The notes under the pieces: model-generated
What the model was told of the DNA's origin: nothing
Databases searched by the model: none
What the model saw: only the letters and a program-made list of their open reading frames with translations
Made by a program: the position numbers and the translations under genes
Origin: Rhabditoides inermis
Taxonomy: Eukaryota > Nematoda > Chromadorea > Rhabditida > Rhabditidae
Direction: 5' to 3'
NCBI GenBank assembly: GCA_963966185.1
Contig: CAWZYM010000423.1
Location: forward strand, 186,001 to 250,000
Length of the DNA: 64,000 bases
In this document: positions 1 to 14,800 of the stretch, one piece after another
How the letters are laid out: the number at the start of each line of letters is the position of its first letter
How positions within the stretch are numbered: the first letter of the stretch is position 1

Positions 1-3000
1 AGAATTATCTTTAAAAAAAAACCATTTTCCTGCTAAAGCGGTCCGTATGTTATTACAACGGACATGACTCCTATACGCTATACAGCTACACTCCTATTCG
101 AATTATGAGAAAGCCATGACCCCACTACATCGAAATTAATGTGTTTCACCCTCCTGCGAGCAGAAATATCTTAAAAAACCATTTTCCTGCTAAAGCGGTC
201 CGTATGTTATTACAGGTGGACATGACTCCTATACGCTATACGGCTACACTCCGATTCGAATTATGAGAAAGCCATGACCCGAATAAATTGAAATCAATGT
301 GTTTCACTCTCCTGCAAGCAAAATATTCTTAAGAAATCATTTTCCTGCTAAAGCGGTCCGTATGTTATTACAGGTGGACATGACTCCTATACGCTATACG
401 ACTACACTCCGTTTCGAATTCTGAGAAAGCCATGACCCCACTACATCGAAATCAATGTGTTTCACCCTCCTGCAAGCAAAATATTCTTAAGAAATCATTT
501 TCCTGCTAAAGCGGTCCGTATGTTATTACAGGTGGACATGACTCCTATACGCAATACGACTACACTCCGATTCGAACTATGAGAAAGCCATGACCCCACT
601 ACATCAAAATCAATGTGTTTCACTCTCCTGCAAGCAATATAATCTTAAGAAATCATTTTCCTGCTAAAGCGGTCCGTATGTTATTACAGGTGGACATGAC
701 TCCTATACGCTATACGGCTACACTTCGATTCGAATTATGAGAAAGCCATGACCCGAATACATTGAAATCAATGTGTTTCACTCTTCTGCAAGCAATATAA
801 TCTTAAGAAATCATTTTCCTGCTAAAGCGGTCCGTATGTTATTACAGGTGGACATGACTCCTATACGCTATACGACTACACTCCGATTCGAATTATGAGA
901 AAGCCATGACTCCACTTCATCGAAATCATGGTGTTTCACCCTCCTGCAAGCAAAATTTTTTTAAGAAATCATTTTCCTGCTAAAGCGGTCCGTATGTTAT
1001 TACAGGTGGACATGACTCCTATACGCAATACGACTACACTCCGATTCGAATTATGAGAAAGCCATGACCCCACTACATCAAAATCAATGTGTTTCACTCT
1101 CCTGCAAGCAATATAATCTTAAGAAATCATTTTCCTGCTAAAGCGGTCCGTATGTTATTACAGGTGGACATGACTCCTATACGCAATACGACTACACTCC
1201 GATTCGAATTATGAGAAAGCCATGACCCCACTACATCAAAATCAATGTGTTTCACTCTCCTGCAAGCAATATAATTTTAAGAAATCATTTTCCCGCTAAA
1301 GCGGTCCGTATGTTATTACAGGTAGACATGACTCCTATACGCTATACGGATACACTCCGATTCGAATTATGAGAAAGCCATGACCCCACTACATCGAAAT
1401 CAATGTGTTTCACTCTCCTGCAAGCAATATGTTCCTAAGAAATCATTTTCCTGCTAAAGCGGTCCGTATGTTATTACAGGTGGACATGACTCCTATACGC
1501 TATACGGCTACACTCCGATTCAAAATATGAGAAAGCCATGACCCCACTACAACGAAATTAATGTGTTTCACCCTCCTGCGAGCAGAAATATCTTAAGAAA
1601 CCATTTTCCTGCTAAAGCGGTCCGTATGTTATTACAGGTGGACATGACTCCTATACGCTATACGACTAGACTCCGATTCAAATTATGAGAAAGCCATGAC
1701 CCCACTACATCGAAATCAATGTGTTTTACCCTCCTGCAAGCAATATAATCTTAAGAAATCATTTTCCTGCTAAAGCGGTCCGTATGTTATTACAGGTGGA
1801 CATGACTCCTATACGCTATACGGCTACACTCCGATTCAAATTATGAAAAAGCCATGACCCCACTACAACGAAATCAATGTGTTTCACCCTCCTGAAAGCA
1901 GAATTATCTTTAAAAAAAACCATTTTCCTGCTAAAGCGGTCCGTATGTTATTACAACGGACATGACTCCTATACGCTATACAGCTACACTCCTATTCGAA
2001 TTATGAGAAAGCCATGACCCCACTACATCGAAATCAATGTGTTTCACCCTCCTGCAAGCAACATATTCTTAAGAAATCATTTCCCTGCTAAAGCGGTCCG
2101 TATGTTATTACAGGTGGACATGACTCCTATACGCTATACGACTACACTCCGATTCGAATTATGAGAAAGCCATGACCCGAAGACATTGAAATCAATGTGT
2201 TTCACTCTCCTGCAAGCAGAATTATCTTAAGAAACCATTTTCCTGCTAAAGCGGTCCGTATGTTATTACAGGTGGACATGACTCCTATACGCTATACGAC
2301 TAGACTCCGATTCAAATTATGAGAAAGCCATGACCCCACTACATCGAAATCAATGTGTTTCACCCTCCTGCAAGCAATATAATCTTAAGAAATCATTTTC
2401 CTGCTAAAGCGGTCCGTATGTTATTACAGGTGGACATGACTCCTATACGCTATACGGCTACACTCCGATTCAAATTATGAAAAAGCCATGACCCCACTAC
2501 AACGAAATCAATGTGTTTCACCCTCCTGCAAGCAGGAGTATCTTTTAAAAAAACCATTTTCCTGCTAAAGCGGTCCGTATGTTATTACAGGTGGACATGA
2601 CTCCTATACGCTATACAGCTACACTCCGATTCGAATTATGAGAAAGCCATGACCCCACTACATCGAAATCAATGTGTTTCACCCTCCTGCAAGCAATATA
2701 ATCTTAAGAAATCATTTTCCTGCTAAAGCGGTCCGTTTGTTATTACAGGTGGACATGACTCCTATACGCTATACGACTACACTCCGTTTCGAATTCTGAG
2801 AAAGCCATGACCCCACTACATCAAAATCAATGTGTTTCACCCTCCTGCAAGCAAAATATTCTTAAGAAATCATTTTCCTGCTAAAGCGGTCCGTATGTTA
2901 TTACAGGTGGACATGACTCCTATACGCTATACGGCTACACTCCGATTCGAATTATGAGAAAGCCATGACTCGAATAAATTGAAATCAATGTGTTTCACTC

Positions 3001-6000
3001 TCCTGCAAGCAATATATTCTTAAGAAATCATTTTCCCGCTAAAGCGGTCCGTATGTTATTACAGGTGGACATGACTCCTATACGCTATACGACTACACTC
3101 CGTTTCGAATTCTGAGAAAGCCATGACCCCACTACATCGAAATGAATGTGTTTCACCCTCCTGCAAGCAAAATATTCTTAAGAAATCATTTTCCTGCTAA
3201 AGCGGTCCGTATGTTATTACAGGTGGACATGACTCCTATACGCAATACGACTACACTCCGATTCGAATTATGAGAAAGCCATGACCCCACTACATCAAAA
3301 TCAAGGTGTTTCACTCTCCTGCAAGCAATATAATCTTAAGAAATCATTTTCCTGCTAAAGCGGTCCGTATGTTATTACAGGTGGACATGACTCCTATACG
3401 CTATACGGCTACACTCCGATTCGAATTATGAGAAAGCCATGACCCGAATACATTGAAATCAATGTGTTTCACTCTCCTGCAAGCAATATAATCTTAAGAA
3501 ATCATTTTCCTGCTAAAGCGGTCCGTATGTTATAACAGGTGGACATGACTCCTATACGCTAAACGACTACACTCCGATTCGAATTATGAGAAAGCCATGA
3601 CTCCACTTCATCGAAATCATGGTGTTTTACCCTCCTGCAAGCAATTAAATCTTAAGAAACCATTTTCCTGCTAAAGCGGTCCGTATGTTATTACAGGTGG
3701 ACATGACTCCTATACGCTATACGGCTACACTCCGATTCGAATTATGAGAAAGCCATGACTCCACTTCATCGAAATCATGGTGTTTCACCCTCCTGCAAGC
3801 AAAATTTTTTTAAGAAATCATTTTCCTGCTAAAGCGGTCCGTATGTTATTACAGGTGGACATGACTCCTATACGCTATACGACTACACTCCGTTTCGAAT
3901 TCTGAGAAAGCCATGACTCCACTTCATCGAAATCATGGTGTTTCACCCTCCTGCAAGCAAAATATTCTTGAGAAATCATTTTCCTGCTAAAGCGGTCCGT
4001 ATGTTATTACAGGTGGACATGACTCCTATACGCTATACGGCTACACTCCGATTCGAATTATGAGAAAGCCATGACCCGAATAAATTGAAATCAATGTGTT
4101 TCACTCTCCTGCAAGCAATATATTCTTAAGAAATCATTTTCCCGCTAAAGCGGTCCGTATGTTATTACAGGTGGACATGACTCCTATACGCTATACGACT
4201 ACACTCCGTTTCGAATTCTGAGAAAGCCATGACCCCACTACATCGAAATCAATGTGTTTCACCCTCCTGCAAGCAAAATATTCTTAAGAAATCATTTTCC
4301 TGCTAAAGCGGTCCGTATGTTATTACAGGTGGACATGACTCCTATACGCAATACGACTACACTCCGATTCGAATTATGAGAAAGCCATGACCCCACTACA
4401 TCAAAATCAATGTGTTTCACTCTCCTGCAAGCAATATAATCTTAAGAAATCATTTTCCTGCTAAAGCGGTCCGTATGTTATTACAGGTGGACATGACTCC
4501 TATACGCTATACGACTACACTTCGATTCGAATTATGAGAAAGCCATGACCCGAATACATTGAAATCAATGTGTTTCACTCTTCTGCAAGCAATATAATCT
4601 TAAGAAATCATTTTCCTGCTAAAGCGGTCCGTATGTTATTACAGGTGGACATGACTCCTATACGCTATACGACTACACTCCGTTTCGAATTCTGAGAAAG
4701 CCATGACCCCACTACATCAAAATCAATGTGTTTCACTCTCCTGCAAGCAATATAATCTAAAGAAATCATTTTCCTGCTAAAGCGGTCCGTATGTTATTAC
4801 AGGTGGACATGACTCCTATACGCTATACGGCTACACTCCGATTCGAATTATGAGAAAGCCATGACCCGAATACATTGAAATCAATGTGTTTCACTCTCCT
4901 GCAAGCAATATAATCTTAAGAAATCATTTTCCTGCTAAAGCGGTCCGTATGTTATTACAGGTGGACATGACTCCTATACGCTATACGGCTACACTCCGAT
5001 TCGAATTATGAGAAAGCCATGACTCCACTTCATCGAAATCATGGTGTTTTACCCTCCTGCAAGCAATTAAATCTTAAGAAACCATTTTCCTGCTAAAGCG
5101 GTCCGTATGTTATTACAGGTGGACATGACTCCTATACGCTATACGGCTACACTTCTATTCGAATTATGAAAAAAGCCATGGCCCCACTTCATCGAAATCA
5201 TGGTGTTTCACCCTCCTGCAAGCAAAATTTTTTTAAGAAATCATTTTCCTGCTAAAGCGGTCCGTATGTTATTACAGGTGGACATGACTCCTATACGCTA
5301 TACGACTACACTCCGTTTCGAATTCTGAGAAAGCCATGACTCCACTTCATCGAAATCATGGTGTTTCACCCTCCTGCAAGCAAAATATTCTTGAGAAATC
5401 ATTTTCCTGCTAAAGCGGTCCGTATGTTATTACAGGTGGACATGACTCCTATACGCTATACGGCTACACTCCGATTCGAATTATGAGAAAGCCATGACCC
5501 GAATAAATTGAAATCAATGTGTTTCACTCTCCTGCAAGCAATATATTCTTAAGAAATCATTTTCCCGCTAAAGCGGTCCGTATGTTATTACAGGTGGACA
5601 TGACTCCTATACGCTATACGACTACACTCCGTTTCGAATTCTGAGAAAGCCATGACCCCACTACATCGAAATCAATGTGTTTCACCCTCCTGCAAGCAAA
5701 ATATTCTTAAGAAATCATTTTCCTGCTAAAGCGGTCCGTATGTTATTACAGGTGGACATGACTCCTATACGCAATACGACTACACTCCGATTCGAATTAT
5801 GAGAAAGCCATGACCCCACTACATCAAAATCAATGTGTTTCACTCTCCTGCAAGCAATATAATCTTAAGAAATCATTTTCCTGCTAAAGCGGTCCGTATG
5901 TTATTACAGGTGGACATGACTCCTATACGCTATACGACTACACTTCGATTCGAATTATGAGAAAGCCATGACCCGAATACATTGAAATCAATGTGTTTCA

Positions 6001-7900
6001 CTCTTCTGCAAGCAATATAATCTTAAGAAATCATTTTCCTGCTAAAGCGGTCCGTATGTTATTACAGGTGGACATGACTCCTATACGCTAAACGACTACC
6101 TTCCGATTCGAATTATGAGAAAGCCATGACTCCACTTCATCGAAATCATGGTGTTTCACCCTCCTGCAAGCAAAATTTTTTTAAGAAATCATTTTCCTGC
6201 TAAAGCGGTCCGTATGTTATTACAGGTGGACATGACTCCTATACGCTATACGACTACACTCCGTTTCGAATTCTGAGAAAGCCATGACCCCACTACATCA
6301 AAATCAATGTGTTTCACTCTCCTGCAAGCAATATAATCTAAAGAAATCATTTTCCTGCTAAAGCGGTCCGTATGTTATTACAGGTGGACATGACTCCTAT
6401 ACGCTATACGGCTACACTCCGATTCGAATTATGAGAAAGCCATGACCCGAATACATTGAAATCAATGTGTTTCACTCTCCTGCAAGCAATATAATCTTAA
6501 GAAATCATTTTCCTGCTAAAGCGGTCCGTATGTTATTACAGGTGGACATGACTCCTATACGCTATACGGCTACACTCCGATTCGAATTATGAGAAAGCCA
6601 TGACCCGAATACATTGAAATCAATGTGTTTCACTCTCCTGCAAGCAATATAATCTTAAGAAATCATTTTCCTGCTAAAGCGGTCCGTATGTTATAACAGG
6701 TGGACATGACTCCTATACGCTAAACGACTACACTCCGATTCGAATTATGAGAAAGCCATGACTCCACTTCATCGAAATCATGGTGTTTTACCCTCCTGCA
6801 AGCAATATAATCTTAAGAAACCATTTTCCTGCTAAAGCGGTCCGTATGTTATTACAGGTGGACATGACTCCTATACGCTATACGGCTACACTTCTATTCG
6901 AATTATGAAAAAGCCATGGCCCCACTACATCAAAATCAATGTGTTTCACTCTCCTGCAAGCAATATAATCTTAAGAAATCATTTTCCTGATAAAGCGGTC
7001 CGTATGTTATTACAGGTAGACATGACTCCTATACGCTATACGGCTACACTCCGATTCAAATTATGAAAAAGCCATGACCCCACTACAACGAAATCAATGT
7101 GTTTCACCCTCCTGCAAGCAGAAGTATCTTTAAAAAAACCATTTTCCTGCTAAAGCGGTCCGTATGTTATTACAGGTGGACATGACTCCTATACGCTATA
7201 CGGCTACACTCCGATTCGAATTATGAGAAAGCCATGACCCGAATACATTGAAATCAATGTGTTTCACTCTCCTGCAAGCAATATAATCTTAAGAAATCAT
7301 TTTCCTGCTAAAGCGGTCCGTATGTTATAACAGGTGGACATGACTCCTATACGCTAAACGACTACACTCCGATTCGAATTATGAGAAAGCCATGACTCCA
7401 CTTCATCGAAATCATGGTGTTTTACCCTCCTGCAAGCAATATAATCTTAAGAAATCATTTTCCTGCTAAAGCGGTCCGTATGTTATTACAGGTGGACATG
7501 ACTCCTATACGCTAAACGACTACCTTCCGATTCGAATTATGAGAAAGCCATGACTCCACTTCATCGAAATCATGGTGTTTCACCCTCCTGCAAGCAAAAT
7601 TTTTTTAAGAAATCATTTTCCTGCTAAAGCGGTCCGTATGTTATTACAGGTGGACATGACTCCTATACGCTATACGACTACACTCCGTTTCGAATTCTGA
7701 GAAAGCCATGACTCCACTTCATCGAAATCATGGTGTTTCACCCTCCTGCAAGCAAAATATTCTTGAGAAATCATTTTCCTGCTAAAGCGGTCCGTATGTT
7801 ATTACAGGTGGACATGACTCCTATACGCTATACGGCTACACTCCGATTCGAATTATGAGAAAGCCATGACCCGAATAAATTGAAATCAATGTGTTTCACT
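1..7900. repeat. Satellite higher-order block, copy A
   Basis: This stretch of satellite monomers has a near-identical partner at 11875-19620, with a constant offset of 11,875 after a one-base poly-A difference near position 20. Rare private variants are shared in order: the AACGGACATG monomers at 1 and 1.9 kb, and the GAAAAAAGCCATGG variant at 5167. Copy A holds one 158 bp monomer (about 7416-7573) that copy B lacks. Only a few substitutions were noticed. The true left edge lies outside the window. Confidence 0.9.
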
Positions 7901-10900
7901 CTCCTGCAAGCAATATATTCTTAAGAAATCATTTTCCCGCTAAAGCGGTCCGTATGTTATTACAGGTGGACATGACTCCTATACGCTATACGACTACACT
8001 CCGTTTCGAATTCTGAGAAAGCCATGACCCCACTACATCAAAATCAATGTGTTTCACTCTCCTGCAAGCAATATAATCTAAAGAAATCATTTTCCTGCTA
8101 AAGCGGTCCGTATGTTATTACAGGTGGACATGACTCCTATACGCTATACGGCTACACTCCGATTCGAATTATGAGAAAGCCATGACCCGAATACATTGAA
8201 ATCAATGTGTTTCACCCTCCTGCAAGCAATATATTCTTAAGAAATCATTTTCCCGCTAAAGCGGTCCGTATGTTATTACAGGTGGACATGACTCCTATAC
8301 GCTATACGGCTACACTCCGATTCGAAATATGAGAAAGCCATGACCCCACTACATCGAAATCAATGTGTTTCACTCTCCTGCAAGCAATATAATCTTGAGA
8401 AATCATTTTCCTGCTAAAGCGGTCCGTATGTTATTACAGGTGGACATGACTCCTATACGCTATACGGCTACACTCCGATTCGAAATATGAGAAAGCCATG
8501 ACCCCACTACATCGAAATCAATGTGTTTCACTCTCCTGCAAGCAATATAATCTTGAGAAATCATTTTCCTGCTAAAGCGGTCCGTATGTTATTACAGGTG
8601 GACATGACTCCTATACGCTATACGGCTACACTCCGTTTCGAATTATGAGAAAGCCATGACCCCACTACATCGAAATCAATGTGTTTCACCCTCCTGCAAG
8701 CAAAATATTCTTAAGAAATCATTTTCCTGCTAAAGCGGTCCGTATGTTATTACAGGTGGACATGACTCCTATACGCAATACGACTACACTCCGATTCGAA
8801 TTATGAGAAAGCCATGACTCCACTTCATCGAAATCATGGTGTTTCACTCTCCTGCAAGCATTATAATCTTAAGAAATCATTTTCCTGCTAAAGCGGTTCG
8901 TATGTTATTACAGGTGGACATGACTCCTATACGCTATACGGCTACACTCCGATTCGAATTATGAGAAAGCCATGACCCGAATACATTGAAATCAATGTGT
9001 TTCACTCTCCTGCAAGCAATATAATCTTAAGAAATCATTTTCCTGCTAAAGCGGTCCGTATGTTATTACAGGTGGACATGACTCCTATACGCTAAACGAC
9101 TACACTCCGATTCGAATTATGAGAAAGCCATGACTCCACTTCATCGAAATCATGATGTTTCACCCTCCTGCAAACAATTAAATCTTAAGAAACCATTTTC
9201 CTGCTAAAGCGGTCCGTATGTTATTCCAGGTGGACATCCAGGTGGACATGACTCCTATACGCTATACGGCTACACTCCGATTCGAATTATGAGAAAGCCA
9301 TGACCCGAATACATTGAAATCAATGTGTTTCACTCTCCTGCAAGCAATATAATCTTAAGAAATCATTTTCCTGCTAAAGCGGTCCGTATGTTATTACAGG
9401 TGGACATGACTCCTATACGCTAAACGACTACACTCCGATTCGAATTATGAGAAAGCCATGACTCCACTTCATCGAAATCATGGTGTTTCACCCTCCTGCA
9501 AGCAAGTAAATCTTAAAAACCATTTTCCTGCTAAAGCGGTCCGTATGTTATTACAGGTGGACATGACTCCTACACGCTATACGGCTACACTTCTATTCGA
9601 ATTATGAGAAAGCCATGACCCCACTACATCAAAATCAATGTGTTTCACTCTCCTGCAAGCATGATGTTCCTAAGATATCATTTTCCTGCTAAAGCGGTCC
9701 GTATGTTATTACAGGTGGACATGACTCCTATACGCTATACGGCTACACTCCGATTCGAATTATGAGAAAGCCATGACTCCACTACATCGAAATCGATGTG
9801 TTTCACCCTCCTGCAAGCAATATATTCTTAAGGAATCATTTTCCTGCTAAAGCGGTCCGTATGTTATTACAGGTGGACATGACTCCTATACGCTATACGG
9901 CTACACTCCGATTCAAATTATGAGAAAGCCATGACCCGAATACATTGAAATCAATGTGTTTCACTCTCCTGCAAGCAATATATTCTTAAGAAATCATTTT
10001 CCTGCTAAAGCGGTCCGTATGTTATTACAGGTGGACATGACTCTTATACGCTATACGACTACACTCCGATTCGAATTATGAGAAAGCCATGACCCGAATA
10101 CATTGAAATCAATGTGTTTCACTCTCCTGCAAGCAATATAATCTTGAGAAATCATTTTCCTGCTAAAGCGGTCCGTATGTTATTACAGGTGGACATGACT
10201 CTTATACGCTATACGACTACACTCCGATTCGAACTATGAGAAAGCCATGACTCCACTTCATCGAAACCATGGTGTTTCACCCTCCTGCAAGCAATATATT
10301 CTTAAGAAATCATTTTCCCGCTAAAGCGGCCCGTATGTTATTACAGGTGGACATGACTCCTATACGCTATACGACTACACTCCGTTTCGAATTCTGAGAA
10401 AGCCATGACCCCACTACATCGAAATCGATGTGTTTCACCCTCCTGCAAGCAATATATATTCTTAAGGAATCATTTTCCTGCTAAAGCGGTCCGTATGTTA
10501 TTACAGGTGGACATGACTCCTATACGCTATACGGCTACACTCCGATTCAAATTATGAGAAAGCCATGACCCGAATACATTGAAATCAATGTGTTTCACTC
10601 TCCTGCAAGCAATATATTCTTAAGAAATCTTTTTCCTGCTAAAGCGGTCCGTATGTTATTACAGGTGGACATGACTCCTATACGCTATACGACTACACTC
10701 CGATTCGAACTATGAGAAAGCCATGACTCCACTTCATTGAAATCAATGTGTTTCACTCTCCTGCAAGCAATATAATCTTAAGAAATCATTTTCCTGCTAA
10801 AGCGGTCCGTATGTTATTACAGGTGGACATGACTCTTATACGCTATACGACTACACTCCGTTTCGAATTATGAGAAAGCCATGACCCCACTACATCAAAA

Positions 10901-11874
10901 TCAATGTGTTTCACTCTCCTGCAAGCAATATAATCTTAAGAAATCATTTTCCTGCTAAAGCGGTCCGTATGTTATTACAGGTGGACATGACTCCTATACG
11001 CTAAACGGCTACACTCCGATTCGAATTATGAGAAAGCCATGACCCCACTACATCAAAATCAATGTGTTTCACTCTCCTGCAAGCAACATAATCTTAAGAA
11101 ATCATTTTCCTGATAAAGCGGTCCGTATGTTATTACAGGTAGACATGACTCCTATACGCTATACGGATACACTCCGATTCGAATTATGAGAAAGCCATGA
11201 CCCCACTACATCGAAATCAATGTGTTTCACTCTCCTGCAAGCAATATGTTCCTAAGAAATCATTTTCCTGCTAAAGCGGTCCGTATGTTATTACAGGTGG
11301 ACATGACTCCTATACGCTATACGGCTACACTCCGATTCAAATTATGAAAAAGCCATGACCCCACTACAACGAAATTAATGTGTTTCACCCTCCTGCGAGC
11401 AGAAATATCTTAAGAAACCATTTTCCTGCTAAAGCGGTCCGTATGTTATTACAGGTGGACATGACTCCTATACGCTATACGACTAGACTCCGATTCAAAT
11501 TATGAGAAAGCCATGACCCCACTACAACGAAATTAATGTGTTTCACCCTCCTGCGAGCAGAAATATCTTAAAAAACCATTTTCCTGCTAAAGCGGTCCGT
11601 ATGTTATTACAGGTGGACATGACTCCTATACGCTATACGACTAGACTCCGATTCAAATTATGAGAAAGCCATGACCCCACTACATCGAAATCAATGTGTT
11701 TCACCCTCCTGCAAGCAATATAATCTTAAGAAATCATTTTCCTGCTAAAGCGGTCCGTATGTTATTACAGGTGGACATGACTCCTATACGCTATACGGCT
11801 ACACTCCGATTCAAATTATGAAAAAGCCATGACCCCACTACAACGAAATCAATGTGTTTCACCCTCCTGAAAGC

Positions 11875-14800
11875 AGAATTATCTTTAAAAAAAAAACCAT
11901 TTTCCTGCTAAAGCGGTCCGTATGTTATTACAACGGACATGACTCCTATACGCTATACAGCTACACTCCTATTCGAATTATGAGAAAGCCATGACCCCAC
12001 TACATCGAAATTAATGTGTTTCACCCTCCTGCGAGCAGAAATATCTTAAAAAACCATTTTCCTGCTAAAGCGGTCCGTATGTTATTACAGGTGGACATGA
12101 CTCCTATACGCTATACGGCTACACTCCGATTCGAATTATGAGAAAGCCATGACCCGAATAAATTGAAATCAATGTGTTTCACTCTCCTGCAAGCAAAATA
12201 TTCTTAAGAAATCATTTTCCTGCTAAAGCGGTCCGTATGTTATTACAGGTGGACATGACTCCTATACGCTATACGACTACACTCCGTTTCGAATTCTGAG
12301 AAAGCCATGACCCCACTACATCGAAATCAATGTGTTTCACCCTCCTGCAAGCAAAATATTCTTAAGAAATCATTTTCCTGCTAAAGCGGTCCGTATGTTA
12401 TTACAGGTGGACATGACTCCTATACGCAATACGACTACACTCCGATTCGAACTATGAGAAAGCCATGACCCCACTACATCAAAATCAATGTGTTTCACTC
12501 TCCTGCAAGCAATATAATCTTAAGAAATCATTTTCCTGCTAAAGCGGTCCGTATGTTATTACAGGTGGACATGACTCCTATACGCTATACGGCTACACTT
12601 CGATTCGAATTATGAGAAAGCCATGACCCGAATACATTGAAATCAATGTGTTTCACTCTTCTGCAAGCAATATAATCTTAAGAAATCATTTTCCTGCTAA
12701 AGCGGTCCGTATGTTATTACAGGTGGACATGACTCCTATACGCTATACGACTACACTCCGATTCGAATTATGAGAAAGCCATGACTCCACTTCATCGAAA
12801 TCATGGTGTTTCACCCTCCTGCAAGCAAAATTTTTTTAAGAAATCATTTTCCTGCTAAAGCGGTCCGTATGTTATTACAGGTGGACATGACTCCTATACG
12901 CAATACGACTACACTCCGATTCGAATTATGAGAAAGCCATGACCCCACTACATCAAAATCAATGTGTTTCACTCTCCTGCAAGCAATATAATCTTAAGAA
13001 ATCATTTTCCTGCTAAAGCGGTCCGTATGTTATTACAGGTGGACATGACTCCTATACGCAATACGACTACACTCCGATTCGAATTATGAAAAAGCCATGA
13101 CCCCACTACATCAAAATCAATGTGTTTCACTCTCCTGCAAGCAATATAATTTTAAGAAATCATTTTCCCGCTAAAGCGGTCCGTATGTTATTACAGGTAG
13201 ACATGACTCCTATACGCTATACGGATACACTCCGATTCGAATTATGAGAAAGCCATGACCCCACTACATCGAAATCAATGTGTTTCACTCTCCTGCAAGC
13301 AATATGTTCCTAAGAAATCATTTTCCTGCTAAAGCGGTCCGTATGTTATTACAGGTGGACATGACTCCTATACGCTATACGGCTACACTCCGATTCAAAA
13401 TATGAGAAAGCCATGACCCCACTACAACGAAATTAATGTGTTTCACCCTCCTGCGAGCAGAAATATCTTAAGAAACCATTTTCCTGCTAAAGCGGTCCGT
13501 ATGTTATTACAGGTGGACATGACTCCTATACGCTATACGACTAGACTCCGATTCAAATTATGAGAAAGCCATGACCCCACTACATCGAAATCAATGTGTT
13601 TTACCCTCCTGCAAGCAATATAATCTTAAGAAATCATTTTCCTGCTAAAGCGGTCCGTATGTTATTACAGGTGGACATGACTCCTATACGCTATACGGCT
13701 ACACTCCGATTCAAATTATGAAAAAGCCATGACCCCACTACAACGAAATCAATGTGTTTCACCCTCCTGAAAGCAGAATTATCTTTAAAAAAAACCATTT
13801 TCCTGCTAAAGCGGTCCGTATGTTATTACAACGGACATGACTCCTATACGCTATACAGCTACACTCCTATTCGAATTATGAGAAAGCCATGACCCCACTA
13901 CATCGAAATCAATGTGTTTCACCCTCCTGCAAGCAACATATTCTTAAGAAATCATTTCCCTGCTAAAGCGGTCCGTATGTTATTACAGGTGGACATGACT
14001 CCTATACGCTATACGACTACACTCCGATTCGAATTATGAGAAAGCCATGACCCGAAGACATTGAAATCAATGTGTTTCACTCTCCTGCAAGCAGAATTAT
14101 CTTAAGAAACCATTTTCCTGCTAAAGCGGTCCGTATGTTATTACAGGTGGACATGACTCCTATACGCTATACGACTAGACTCCGATTCAAATTATGAGAA
14201 AGCCATGACCCCACTACATCGAAATCAATGTGTTTCACCCTCCTGCAAGCAATATAATCTTAAGAAATCATTTTCCTGCTAAAGCGGTCCGTATGTTATT
14301 ACAGGTGGACATGACTCCTATACGCTATACGGCTACACTCCGATTCAAATTATGAAAAAGCCATGACCCCACTACAACGAATTCAATGTGTTTCACCCTC
14401 CTGCAAGCAGGAGTATCTTTTAAAAAAACCATTTTCCTGCTAAAGCGGTCCGTATGTTATTACAGGTGGACATGACTCCTATACGCTATACAGCTACACT
14501 CCGATTCGAATTATGAGAAAGCCATGACCCCACTACATCGAAATCAATGTGTTTCACCCTCCTGCAAGCAATATAATCTTAAGAAATCATTTTCCTGCTA
14601 AAGCGGTCCGTTTGTTATTACAGGTGGACATGACTCCTATACGCTATACGACTACACTCCGTTTCGAATTCTGAGAAAGCCATGACCCCACTACATCAAA
14701 ATCAATGTGTTTCACCCTCCTGCAAGCAAAATATTCTTAAGAAATCATTTTCCTGCTAAAGCGGTCCGTATGTTATTACAGGTGGACATGACTCCTATAC

